NCBI GenBank assembly: GCA_002339125.1
Contig: DDJQ01000016.1
Location: 1 to 24,443, forward strand
Source of the DNA: Alteromonadaceae bacterium UBA2620
GTDB lineage: Bacteria > Pseudomonadota > Gammaproteobacteria > Enterobacterales > Alteromonadaceae
Reading direction: 5' to 3'
DNA length: 24,443 bases
Numbering within the stretch: the stretch's first letter is position 1; every line of letters starts with the position of its first letter. The notes under the pieces are model-generated. The model searched no databases, had not been told where the DNA came from, and was given only the letters and a program-made list of their open reading frames with translations. Of the stretch, positions 15,209 through 23,839 are shown piece after piece. The translations under genes and the position numbers were made by a program.

Positions 15209-15236
15209 ATAATATCAAATATTTATATCGACCCAA
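15209..15236 (-). promoter_or_regulatory. Candidate gshA promoter
   Basis: On the minus strand TTGGGT (15231-15236), 16 nt, TATTAT (15209-15214). The -10 matches 5 of 6 bases and the region is A/T-rich. It lies in the 145-bp gap after the M16 protease gene. Confidence 0.4.
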
Positions 15237-15303
15237 GCATAATTCACAGCACAAAGTGGTTAATTTATGGCGCTCCTGCCCCGGTTTACCCCCAAAATCA
15301 CTG

Positions 15304-18132
15304 TTATTGCAGGCCTGCAGGACGCACTTCTTTAATCGCAATACCAAGGGTTTCAAGCTGGGGCAGGATCACATTTTTGTCTCCTACAACAACAATTTGC
15401 AATAACTCCGGATGCAAAGCCTTAGCGGCCACAGCATCAATTTCTGCTTTACTGATATTCAGCAATATAGCTTTTTGTGCTTTTTTATAATTAACCGGTA
15501 GGTCGTAGGCCAGCAGGCGGCGTAAGAAAGAGGCCTTATCCAGCGGCGTTTCGTATTCTAATGCTTCACTCAGGGTAAAGGCATTTTGCATGTAACTAAG
15601 CTCAGCATCCGTGATACCGCGCTGCTGATAATGATTGATTTCACCCAGCAGTTCCATGATACCAGCCGCGGTGAACTCTTGTTTCAGATCGGCACCGGCC
15701 TCGAACCACCCCAGGGTTTTACCGCCATTAAACGCGGAGAATGCGCCGTAGGTGTAGCCTTTATCTTCGCGCAGGTTAAGGTTAATCCGGCTGTTAAAAT
15801 CATCCCCGAGCGGAAAGTTCATCAGCTGGGCACGAAAATAATCGCCGGTAGCGTCATAGGGCATCGCCCGCTCAACCATTCTTACCAGACTCTGCGCAGC
15901 ACCGGGCACGTCCACCAGCACAATTTGCTGACCGTCGTACTCAGGAAAGTCACCGTAATCGGCAATCTGATAGTCATCTCCCTGCCAGGTATTGATAAAG
16001 TCAAAATAGGTGGTGATTTGGCCAGGAGTCATATCTCCCACCACCACGATGGTGCCTTTTGCCGGCACATAATATTGCTCGTAAAACGTTTTAATATCGT
16101 CCAAAGTGATCCGGGAGACGCTTTCTGCGGTGCCGCCGGGCGGCAACCCAACACGGTTCTCACCACCCCACAACACAGCAGTTTTTACCTGTTCCATGAT
16201 GGCGCCCGGCTCTTTGCTCTGAGCGTTGATGTTATCGAGCAACTGCTGTTTGATACGGGCGAAATCCTCGGCTTTAAATGCCGGGTTAAACAGCTTCTCT
16301 TCCAGTAGCGCCAGCGTCTCATTTAAGTGCTCTGTCAGACTCGAGATAAAGACCTGAGTGTAGCGGCCGTTGCTGGCAAAACTGATAGAGGAGCCCATTT
16401 TTGCCAGCGCGTTAGACATATCCTCATTGGAATAATTTAACGTTGATTCGTTCATCATCAGCGCCGTAAATGTCGATAAGCCGGCTTTATTCACCGGATC
16501 CAGTAACATCCCGCCATCCAGATCCAACGTAATGGTTACCGTGGGCGTTTCATCGTTTGTGACCCCAAGCACCTGAATACCATTACGCAATTTGAGCTGC
16601 CAGAAACTAGGAATAGTCACTACCGGCGGTTCACCGGCTGCAGGTATCTTGCTCCGGTCAAAATCAGACGATGGTGTTTCGTTGGTATTCAACTGCTGTT
16701 CGGCTTTATTTGCCACCACCTGGCGCTCGGGCTGACTGACCGTGGCAGGCTTAACCGCTAAAGCGGGCTGACCGTCAGGTACCACACTCAGAACAACCGC
16801 CGCCCGGCCTTTAATATAACGATCGAAAACCCGGTACACGTCTTCCTTAGTGACTTCGCTATAACGCTTAACATCCTCATTCATTAAATCAGGCTTGCCA
16901 AAAAAAGTTTCGTTATAAGCCAGGGTTGACACCTTGCCGCTAACACTCTGTAACCCATAAATGGTCGACGCTTTAATATTCGCCTTAACTCTGGCCAGCG
17001 CATCGTCGTCGAAAGGGCGGCTTTCAAAATCTGCCAGTATGGTTTCCATTTCGCTATAAATCATGGCCAGTGAATGTTCTGATTCCGGCGACACCAGGGC
17101 CACCAGATTGAATTCGCAGGCGAGTTCACTACAGGGATGAGAAACACCGGCCTGAACCACCTTGCCAGTTTTTACCAGCTGTTCGTAGAATACCGATGTC
17201 TTGCCACTGCCCAGAATACTGGCCAGCACGTCGAGCGCGGCTTCGTCCTCGTGCCGTGCATACACGGTGGGAAAGACTATTTGCACCAGCGGCAGATGCA
17301 CGTTGTCCTGCATGGTGATGAATTTGTTTTCGCTAAGCGATGCGGGCGCTGGCGACTGAGCTTTAACGTCCGGGCCGGCCGGCAACTCACCAAAATACTT
17401 TTCAATCCAAGCTTTAGTCTGGGCGACATTAATATCACCACCGATAGATAACACCGCATTGTTGGGCCCGTACCAGCGTTTAAAAAACGCTTTAAGGTCA
17501 TCAACATCAACCCGGTCGAGATCTTCAGTGTAGCCAATCGTCAACCACGAATACGGATGTCCGTCGGGATACAGCACCTCGCCAATTCGCTCGTGGCGGC
17601 GGGCATACGGCTGGTTATCAATACGCTCGGCCCGTTCGTTTTTAACGGTTTCGCGCTGGATCTCAAACTTTTCCTGGGTCACAGCCGGTAACAAAAACCC
17701 CATCCGGTCTGATTCAAGCCAAAGTACTTTCTCTAACTGATTAGCCGGCACGGTCTGATAATAATTGGTTCTGTCACGGTTGGTAGAACCATTGAGCGTA
17801 CCACCGGCATCGGTAATCAGCTTAAAGTGCTGTTCATCGGCCACATTGGCAGAGCCCTGAAACATCATGTGCTCGTAGAAATGAGCAAAACCGGTTTTAC
17901 CAGGTTCTTCTCTGGCCGAGCCCACGTGGTAGGTTACATCCACATGCACCAGCGGATCAGAGTGATCTTCGTGTAGAATAACGGTAAGTCCGTTTTTTAA
18001 TTGATATTTCTCATAAGCAATAGCAACAGGTTGTGCTACACTTTTTGTATTGGCCGGTGAGAGATCGGATGTCTGAGAGCAACCATATAATAAATGGGCA
18101 ATCAAACCCAACAGGATAAATCTGAACAACAT
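15304..18132 (-). CDS. M16 family zinc metalloprotease lipoprotein
   Basis: Pitrilysin-type peptidase of 942 aa with an N-terminal lipoprotein signal: hydrophobic stretch then LLYGC (Cys18), so lipid-anchored in the periplasm. The first half holds the inverted zinc motif HFYEH (84-88) with the downstream ligand Glu166 in VKNERAER. The second half repeats the fold without the motif (ALMMNES in its place), the normal active/inactive pairing of two-domain M16 enzymes. The family degrades peptides in a closed chamber; the substrate here is unknown. A linker rich in Gln, Asn and Thr (about 470-495) separates the halves. It is divergent from the Hpt gene across a dyad. Confidence 0.9.
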   Translation of the reverse strand: MLFRFILLGLIAHLLYGCSQTSDLSPANTKSVAQPVAIAYEKYQLKNGLTVILHEDHSDPLVHVDVTYHVGSAREEPGKTGFAHFYEHMMFQGSANVADEQHFKLITDAGGTLNGSTNRDRTNYYQTVPANQLEKVLWLESDRMGFLLPAVTQEKFEIQRETVKNERAERIDNQPYARRHERIGEVLYPDGHPYSWLTIGYTEDLDRVDVDDLKAFFKRWYGPNNAVLSIGGDINVAQTKAWIEKYFGELPAGPDVKAQSPAPASLSENKFITMQDNVHLPLVQIVFPTVYARHEDEAALDVLASILGSGKTSVFYEQLVKTGKVVQAGVSHPCSELACEFNLVALVSPESEHSLAMIYSEMETILADFESRPFDDDALARVKANIKASTIYGLQSVSGKVSTLAYNETFFGKPDLMNEDVKRYSEVTKEDVYRVFDRYIKGRAAVVLSVVPDGQPALAVKPATVSQPERQVVANKAEQQLNTNETPSSDFDRSKIPAAGEPPVVTIPSFWQLKLRNGIQVLGVTNDETPTVTITLDLDGGMLLDPVNKAGLSTFTALMMNESTLNYSNEDMSNALAKMGSSISFASNGRYTQVFISSLTEHLNETLALLEEKLFNPAFKAEDFARIKQQLLDNINAQSKEPGAIMEQVKTAVLWGGENRVGLPPGGTAESVSRITLDDIKTFYEQYYVPAKGTIVVVGDMTPGQITTYFDFINTWQGDDYQIADYGDFPEYDGQQIVLVDVPGAAQSLVRMVERAMPYDATGDYFRAQLMNFPLGDDFNSRINLNLREDKGYTYGAFSAFNGGKTLGWFEAGADLKQEFTAAGIMELLGEINHYQQRGITDAELSYMQNAFTLSEALEYETPLDKASFLRRLLAYDLPVNYKKAQKAILLNISKAEIDAVAAKALHPELLQIVVVGDKNVILPQLETLGIAIKEVRPAGLQ

Positions 18133-18185
18133 TAAACATTCCGGAATTTAGTGGATGGCGCATCCATCTGCGAAGGTACGTTAAG

Positions 18186-18220
18186 TTTACGTGACAAGTT
18201 TAACAATAATTACACGTAAA
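18186..18220. promoter_or_regulatory. Inverted repeat between divergent M16 and Hpt genes
   Basis: TTTACGTG (18186-18193) and CACGTAAA (18213-18220) are exact inverted copies 19 bp apart. AAGTTTA also repeats directly at 18184 and 18197. The site sits in the 154-bp divergent intergenic region and may be an operator for one or both genes. The regulator is unknown. Confidence 0.4.
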
Positions 18221-18286
18221 TGTTTACTGTTAAAGCCTCGTCGGCATTTTTTCGTATTTACAGATATATCGAGATTACAGGAACTT

Positions 18287-18856
18287 ATGCAAGAACAGCC
18301 AATGGTAATAGATTTTGACTTCGGATTACGGCAGCTAAATGGCAACCGTAGCCTGTTATATCGCCTGTTGCGCAAGTTTGCGGCTGAGTATCAGTCTTTG
18401 GGTACCCGTTTGCAAACCATGCTCGCCCAACAGGATATAACTGAAGCTGAGAACCTGGTACACACCTTAAAAGGCGTGTCAGGCAATCTTGGCTGCACAG
18501 CAGTCTATCAATCAAGCCGTCTGGTCAATGAAGAACTCAAACTGGGCAAGCCCGAACAGTCCTCATTGAAAGAATTAATCCACCGCCTGGCTGAAACCAT
18601 CCGGGTAATTGAGGAACTGCCAGACGATTCTGAGCTGACCGCAAGCGCTAAAGCGGCCCCATCAGACGAAAAGCAGCAAACCTATCAGGCGCTGAGTCAG
18701 GCACTACAACATCACGAATACATCAACGACGAAAAACTCAACAACTGGCTGACAAAGCTCGATCTCAATAGCAGTCATCAGCAGGAATTAGTCGATGCAG
18801 TGTCATCGCTGGAATATGACAAAGCCCTGGCCATCTTAGAAGATACTAATGCCTGA
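18287..18856 (+). CDS. Hpt-domain protein (orphan histidine phosphotransfer)
   Basis: 189-aa protein with one Hpt domain in residues about 8-100. The phosphorylatable His59 lies in VHTLKGVSGNLG (58-69), the classical signature. Hpt proteins carry phosphate between the receiver domains of hybrid kinases and response regulators. The C-terminal 80 residues are acidic and Gln-rich and probably a second helical region, without a clear family. No kinase or receiver gene is adjacent. I chose the ATG at 18287 because AGGAA lies just upstream; the longer reading from 18191 begins inside promoter DNA. The TGA overlaps the next ATG (TGATG, 18854-18858), giving coupling to the pseudouridine synthase gene. 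Confidence 0.82.
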   Translation: MQEQPMVIDFDFGLRQLNGNRSLLYRLLRKFAAEYQSLGTRLQTMLAQQDITEAENLVHTLKGVSGNLGCTAVYQSSRLVNEELKLGKPEQSSLKELIHRLAETIRVIEELPDDSELTASAKAAPSDEKQQTYQALSQALQHHEYINDEKLNNWLTKLDLNSSHQQELVDAVSSLEYDKALAILEDTNA

Positions 18857-19551
18857 TGACTGAAGTCATTTTCAGTCATCCCGATTTCTTCATCATTAAC
18901 AAATCTGCCGGAATTACCATGCATGATGCCCAACACGGCATCGTGCGACAGGTTTGTGAAGCATTGGGAGAAACAGACTTACACCTGGTTCATCGGCTCG
19001 ACGATGGCACCTCCGGCTGTTTAATTCTGGCGCGCAACCCTCAGGCTGCGGCACGCTTTGAAGTCTTGTTTCGTACCCGACAGGTACAGAAATATTATCT
19101 GGCGCTGGTAGAGAAGAAACCCAAAAAGAAACAGGGCACCATAACCGGCGATATGAAAAACCGCCGTAACGGTCAACATATTCTGTTAAAGTCGCAGCAT
19201 AACCCTGCTGTGAGCCAGTTTTTTAGTTATGGCTTTACCGATGCGCCCCGTCTGATGCTGGTAAAACCCTTAAGTGGTAAAACCCACCAGATCCGTGTTG
19301 CCATGAAAAGCCTGGGCAGTCCCATTATTGGCGATACCCTATACAGCGCCGCGCCCTCAGACAGACTGTATCTGCATGCCTGGGGCCTTGAATTTGAATA
19401 TGAAGGTGAGCCGGTAAGCGTATTCTGCACACCGTCTGATGGCGAATATTTTGCACACAACAGTATCGCAGACTGGCTGGCTCAGGCGCCCCATCCCAAT
19501 ACGCTAAACTGGCCCAAATCTGCTGTTAAAAGCCGGGATAAGGACATCTGA
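18856..19551 (+). CDS. RluA-family pseudouridine synthase (TIGR01621-like)
   Basis: 231-aa enzyme of the RluA superfamily, expected to convert a specific uridine in RNA to pseudouridine. The catalytic Asp49 is in HRLDDGTSG (46-54); the usual motif has Arg-Asp after HRLD, here Asp-Gly. Further family segments are YYLALVE, KPLSGKTHQIRVAM and GDTLY. No S4 domain is present, consistent with a short stand-alone member. The RNA target cannot be told. The start overlaps the Hpt stop, and panE begins 2 bp after the stop, so the three genes form one transcript. Confidence 0.87.
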   Translation: MTEVIFSHPDFFIINKSAGITMHDAQHGIVRQVCEALGETDLHLVHRLDDGTSGCLILARNPQAAARFEVLFRTRQVQKYYLALVEKKPKKKQGTITGDMKNRRNGQHILLKSQHNPAVSQFFSYGFTDAPRLMLVKPLSGKTHQIRVAMKSLGSPIIGDTLYSAAPSDRLYLHAWGLEFEYEGEPVSVFCTPSDGEYFAHNSIADWLAQAPHPNTLNWPKSAVKSRDKDI

Positions 19552-19552
19552 T

Positions 19553-20440
19553 ATGACCGTGAATATTCTCGGCAGTGGTGCTATTGGCGGGCTATGTGCC
19601 GCCGGCGCACAGTTATCTGCGACACCTTATCGCTTATGGCCAAGGCCCGGCAGCACCGCGCTTAACAATGTGGAATTGTTGAACGGGGAGTCGGTAAGCC
19701 TCGGACCGCCTGACTGTGCTGACGATGCGCTCACGGCTAACGACTTATTGATAGTACCGCTTAAGGTGACGCAGCTTAAAGAAGCACTGAAAACCTGGCG
19801 GCATAAGTTGCCAGCTTCAACAGCCGTGATCCTGCTTCATAATGGTATGGGTGGCATGGAACTGGCAGCCAAATATCTGCCGGATAATCCGGTATTTCTG
19901 GCCACCACCAGCCATGGCGCACTCAAAACCTCGGCCACCTGTATCAGGCATACCGGCAAAGGGGAAACCATGTTGGGTAGCTCGCCCTGCCACCCCACCA
20001 GAGCGCCGCAGAATACCCATATTGCCGAAATGATGAATCGTTGTATCGGCCCGGTAACCTGGCGTGATGATATCGAAACTGCACTCTGGCAAAAGCTCGC
20101 GGTTAACTGTGCCATCAACCCGTTAACTGCGCTTAACAATATCCCCAACGGTGGACTGCTGGCAGCACATTACGTTGAAACCATTACCGCCGTGTGTGAA
20201 GAAGTGTGCGCGGTTGCCAGAGTGTGCAAGATAGAGCTCGAGGTAAATACCATCACCGAACAGGTATTTAACGTGATCGAACGGACCGCAGAGAACTTTT
20301 CCAGCATGCATCAGGATGTGATCAACAAACGCACCACCGAGATAGAGGGCATCAACGGCTACATTGTTAATCAGGCAAAGAAAAAGGGTATTGATGTACC
20401 CACCAATACCCTTTTATACAAAGCGATAAAAGCGCTTTAG
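19553..20440 (+). CDS. panE: 2-Dehydropantoate 2-reductase (PanE/ApbA family)
   Basis: NADPH-dependent reduction of ketopantoate to pantoate, in pantothenate and CoA synthesis. 295 aa. The nucleotide-binding motif GSGAIGG is at 7-13, HNGMG at 96-100, the catalytic Lys181 in WQKLAVNCAINPLTAL, and Glu263 in the C-terminal RTTEIEGINGYIV segment; these match the E. coli catalytic lysine and glutamate. Last gene of the Hpt-Rlu-panE unit, 1 bp after the Rlu stop. A short hairpin overlaps its stop codon and that of convergent lysS 3 bp away. Family members with other 2-keto acid substrates exist, so the exact substrate is likely but not proved. Confidence 0.87.
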   Translation: MTVNILGSGAIGGLCAAGAQLSATPYRLWPRPGSTALNNVELLNGESVSLGPPDCADDALTANDLLIVPLKVTQLKEALKTWRHKLPASTAVILLHNGMGGMELAAKYLPDNPVFLATTSHGALKTSATCIRHTGKGETMLGSSPCHPTRAPQNTHIAEMMNRCIGPVTWRDDIETALWQKLAVNCAINPLTALNNIPNGGLLAAHYVETITAVCEEVCAVARVCKIELEVNTITEQVFNVIERTAENFSSMHQDVINKRTTEIEGINGYIVNQAKKKGIDVPTNTLLYKAIKAL

Positions 20441-20445
20441 CGCTT
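20430..20445. terminator. Short hairpin across the panE and lysS stop codons
   Basis: AAGCGCT-TT-AGCGCTT (7-bp stem, 2-nt loop) includes the panE TAG (20438-20440) and two bases of the lysS TAA. There is no real T run on either side, so it is at most a weak bidirectional terminator. Confidence 0.3.
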
Positions 20446-21997
20446 ATTCTGCGTCCTGAGGCTGCACTTCCGGTTTCATGTGCGGGAACAGGATAACGTC
20501 TTTAATCGTCGGACTGTCAGTAAACAACATGGTCAGACGGTCGATACCGATACCCTCACCTGCTGTTGGTGGTAAACCAAACTCAAGCGCACGGATATAG
20601 TCTTCGTCGTAATGCATGGCTTCATCGTCGCCAGCGTCTTTCTCTTCAACCTGCTTGCGGAAACGCTCAGCCTGATCTTCCGGATCATTGAGCTCGCTGA
20701 AGCCGTTGGCCAGTTCACGGCCGCCTACGAAGAACTCAAAGCGGTCAGTGATAAACGGATTGGCATCGTTACGACGGGCCAGCGGCGACACTTCCCACGG
20801 GTACTCTGTAATAAACGTAGGCTGTTCGAGTTTTTCTTCGGCAGTCGCTTCAAAAATTTCGCACAGATATTTACCGGCACCCCAGATCCCATCCACTTCG
20901 GGCTCTTTAATGTGAAGCTGTTTCGCCATGGCTTTCAGCTCATCGAGGTGCGCTTCCGGGTCACGGATAGCGGCTTCATTTGCTTCTGGCCAGTATTTCA
21001 GGATAGCTTCACCCATACTCAGGCGGTCGAAAGGTTTACCGAAGTCGTAGTGTTTTTCTTCTACCACGTTGCCTTCTGTATCACGCACGGTATTCACCAG
21101 TTCTGTGGTGCCCAGGATATCTTCAGCCAGCATACGCAGCATGTCTTCGGTCAGGTTCATCAGATCGTTGTAATCTGCGTAGGCCTGATAGAATTCCAGC
21201 ATGGTAAATTCCGGGTTGTGGCGGGTAGATAGCCCTTCGTTACGGAAGTTACGGTTAATCTCGAAGACACGTTCAAAGCCACCTACAACCAGACGCTTAA
21301 GGTACAGTTCTGGTGCGATACGCAAGTACATATCGATATCCAGCGAGTTGTGATGAGTCACAAACGGCTTCGCTGTTGCCCCGCCCGGAATAACCTGCAA
21401 CATGGGCGTTTCTACTTCAATGTAGTTACGGGTAGTGAGGAAATTACGGATACCGTTAACGATTTTACTGCGCACCACAAAGGTCTCGCGGGTCTTTTCA
21501 CTGGTGATAAGGTCCACATAACGCTGGCGATACTTGGTTTCCTGGTCGGTTAAACCATGGAATTTTTCAGGTAACGGGCGCAGTGATTTGGTCAGCAGTT
21601 CGTAGCTGGCCATGTTCACATACAAATCCCCCTTACCGGATTTGTGCAATGCACCGGCCACGCCGATGATGTCACCAATATCCAGTGAACCATAGCGGGC
21701 TTTTATGTCTTTTTGCGTGGCTTTATCAGCATAAGCCTGAATGCGGCCGGTCATGTCCTGTAACAACAGGAAAGGGCCACGCTTTGCCATTACACGGCCT
21801 GCGATACTGACCTGGTTGTCCTGAGCCTCGAGGGTTTCTTTATCCAGCTCACCGAACTGACCTTGCAGTTCCTCGGCGTAATTTTCGCGACGGAAGCCAT
21901 TCGGAAAACCGTTAGCGCGACAGTTTTCGCGGATAGCGCTTAATTTGGCGCGGCGCTCGGCAATCAGTTTATTTTCGTCGAGTTGTTGTTCGCTCAT
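20444..21997 (-). CDS. lysS: Lysyl-tRNA synthetase, class II
   Basis: Charges tRNA-Lys with lysine using ATP; cytoplasmic homodimer. 517 aa (E. coli 505). An N-terminal helical extension precedes the OB-fold anticodon-binding domain (about 65-140). The class II catalytic domain shows motif 1 (NYIEVETPML, 191-200), motif 2 (FERVFEINRNFRNEG, 241-255) and motif 3 (GEGIGIDRLTMLF, 480-492). It follows prfB by 25 bp on the same strand, the same pair as in E. coli, and is probably co-transcribed with it. Confidence 0.97.
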   Translation of the reverse strand: MSEQQLDENKLIAERRAKLSAIRENCRANGFPNGFRRENYAEELQGQFGELDKETLEAQDNQVSIAGRVMAKRGPFLLLQDMTGRIQAYADKATQKDIKARYGSLDIGDIIGVAGALHKSGKGDLYVNMASYELLTKSLRPLPEKFHGLTDQETKYRQRYVDLITSEKTRETFVVRSKIVNGIRNFLTTRNYIEVETPMLQVIPGGATAKPFVTHHNSLDIDMYLRIAPELYLKRLVVGGFERVFEINRNFRNEGLSTRHNPEFTMLEFYQAYADYNDLMNLTEDMLRMLAEDILGTTELVNTVRDTEGNVVEEKHYDFGKPFDRLSMGEAILKYWPEANEAAIRDPEAHLDELKAMAKQLHIKEPEVDGIWGAGKYLCEIFEATAEEKLEQPTFITEYPWEVSPLARRNDANPFITDRFEFFVGGRELANGFSELNDPEDQAERFRKQVEEKDAGDDEAMHYDEDYIRALEFGLPPTAGEGIGIDRLTMLFTDSPTIKDVILFPHMKPEVQPQDAE

Positions 21998-22022
21998 AGT
22001 CTGTTCACTTAAAGTTGAGTTA

Positions 22023-23121
22023 CTACAGCCCCGATTTCAGGCTGGCTTCAATAAATTTATCTAACCCACCGTCCAGAACGGCCTGGGTATTACGGGTTTC
22101 AACACCGGTGCGCAAATCCTTAATGCGAGAGTCATCCAGCACGTAAGAGCGGATCTGACTGCCCCAGCCGATATCGGATTTGTTGTCTTCCATGGCTTGC
22201 TTTTCGGCATTTTGCTTTTGCAGTTCAAACTCATAGAGTTTGGCTTTTAACTGCTTCATCGCCTGATCTTTGTTTTTATGCTGTGAACGGTCGTTCTGAC
22301 ACTGCACCACAATTCCCGTTGGTTCATGGGTAATTCGTACCGCCGAGTCGGTCCGGTTAACGTGCTGACCACCAGCACCAGAGGCACGGTAGGTGTCTAT
22401 GCGTAAATCAGACGGATTGATATCGATTTCAATATCATCATCAATTTCAGGGTAAACAAAGGCCGACGCAAAAGAAGTGTGGCGGCGGTTACCCGAGTCA
22501 AAAGGCGACTTACGTACCAGACGATGAACACCGGTTTCGGTGCGAAGCCAACCAAAGGCATACTCGCCTTCAAAGCGTACGGTAGCACTTTTAATGCCTG
22601 CCACGTCGCCATCGGAGACCTCAATAAGTTCGGTTTTAAAGCCGTGCTCTTCACCCCAGCGCAGGTACATTCTGAGCAGCATATTGGCCCAGTCCTGGGC
22701 TTCGGTACCACCAGAGCCTGACTGAATATCCAGATAGCAGTCACAGGTATCATTCGGGCCGGCGAACATACGGCGAAATTCAAGGGTTTCCAGTTGCGCA
22801 ATCAGGCCGTCTAACTCACCCTGCGCCTCGACGAAAGTTTCTTCATCTTCGGCTTCAACGGCCAGCTCGACCAGGCCATCAACGTCTTCGGCACCCTGCT
22901 CCAGATTAACAATGGTTTCTACCACCTGTTCCAGGGCGACTTTTTCTTTGCCGAGGGCCTGAGCTCGCTCCGGCTCATTCCACACGTCGGGACTTTCGAG
23001 TTCGCGGTTTACTTCTTCTAAGCGCTCTGACTTTACATCAAAGTCAAAGATACCCCCGAAGCGCTGCAGTACGCTCACGGATATCCCGAATCGCATTTAG
23101 CACAGGGTTTACTTCAAACAT
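22023..23121 (-). CDS. prfB: Peptide chain release factor 2 (programmed +1 frameshift)
   Basis: Recognises UGA and UAA stop codons and releases the peptide. The gene begins at ATG 23121 (MFEVNPVLNAIRDIRERTAA) and reads 25 codons to CTT, then an in-frame TGA (23046-23044). Skipping one base there continues as DFDVKSERLEE to the stop at 22023, giving 365 aa, equal to E. coli RF2. Reading only the second frame from 23096 would give a false N-terminus. SPF (stop-codon recognition) and GGQ in RASGAGGQHVN (peptide release) are both present; the residue four before GGQ is Ala, as in most bacteria, not the Thr of E. coli K-12. AAAGGT precedes the ATG. lysS follows. Confidence 0.97.
23043..23056 (-). 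promoter_or_regulatory. prfB autoregulatory +1 frameshift site
   Basis: On the minus strand GGGGG-TAT-CTT-TGA-C: an internal Shine-Dalgarno-like G run three bases before the slippery CTT, then the TGA and C of the weak stop context. It is nearly identical to the E. coli site (AGGGGG there, CGGGGG here). Low RF2 favours slipping and so raises RF2 synthesis. Confidence 0.95.
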
Positions 23122-23157
23122 AATGACCTTTTAACTGATTCATTTTTAAGGGCACGG

Positions 23158-23183
23158 ATAGTACCGGATTTGGCCTGCTTTTA
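23158..23183 (-). promoter_or_regulatory. Candidate prfB promoter
   Basis: On the minus strand TACTAT (23158-23163) is a 5 of 6 match to the -10, 37 bp upstream of the prfB ATG. The -35 side (TTAAAA region) is poor. It lies in the 101-bp gap after the flavin reductase gene. Confidence 0.35.
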
Positions 23184-23222
23184 ACAGTCGTTTTGTATGC
23201 AAAGTGCGCAGACAGGGTGCTG

Positions 23223-23795
23223 TTAATCCTTAAGCTTTTCAGCCATGGAGACCACTTGCGAGGCTAAGTTGGCTAACTGCTTCTTAGCGGTATCGTCGGT
23301 AAGTTTGCCGGCGTCGGTAAGCTTGTCGGCCGCTTTGGCTACCGACACCTGCGCAGGCGTCACCACGCACATCAGGTTTTGCATCAGCATGCGAAGTACC
23401 ACCAGCACTCGCATGCCACCCAACGCGCCCGGCGAAGCGGCCATCAAACCAACCACTTTGTTTTTGTAGGCGGCCAGCATGGCTTCATCACCGGCTTTGC
23501 GCGACGCCCAGTCGATGGCATTTTTCAGCACCGCCGGATAACTGCTGTTGTACTCCGGGCTGGCAATTAAAAATGCATCGTGATCGATAAGCAGCTGTTT
23601 AAATGCCTGGGCCCGTTCAGGAATACCGTACTCGTCTTCCTCATCCTGGTTAAAGATTGGCATCGCATAGTCAGCCAGGTTGATTACCGTAACCTCTGCG
23701 CCCGCTTCGCGCGCGGCATCGGCGGCATTTTCCACCAATGCCTGATTTAATGAGCCGCTACGGGTGCTTCCTGAGAATGCCAGTACTTTAACCAT
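23223..23795 (-). CDS. NAD(P)H-dependent FMN reductase (flavodoxin-like quinone reductase)
   Basis: 190-aa flavodoxin-fold reductase of the NADPH-dependent FMN reductase family, related to YieF/ChrR-type quinone and metal reductases. The FMN phosphate-binding loop is GSTRSGSLN (9-17) and the isoalloxazine-contact loop SPEYNSSYP (79-87), followed by KNAIDWAS. It probably reduces quinones or other acceptors with bound FMN, protecting against redox stress; the physiological substrate is not evident. AAGGAAG lies 6 nt before the ATG. It follows argS by 44 bp on the same strand. Confidence 0.87.
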   Translation of the reverse strand: MVKVLAFSGSTRSGSLNQALVENAADAAREAGAEVTVINLADYAMPIFNQDEEDEYGIPERAQAFKQLLIDHDAFLIASPEYNSSYPAVLKNAIDWASRKAGDEAMLAAYKNKVVGLMAASPGALGGMRVLVVLRMLMQNLMCVVTPAQVSVAKAADKLTDAGKLTDDTAKKQLANLASQVVSMAEKLKD

Positions 23796-23839
23796 GATGT
23801 CTTCCTTATTAACAAAGTGAGTGTGGGCATTTATCAGCC

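Noticed and set aside
15586..16308. 240-codon + strand ORF inside the M16 protease gene
   Set aside because: Antisense shadow of a well-supported gene; the composition mirrors the protease codons and no family is recognisable.
20612..21232. 206-codon + strand ORF inside lysS
   Set aside because: Antisense shadow of lysS; no start signals or recognisable domain.
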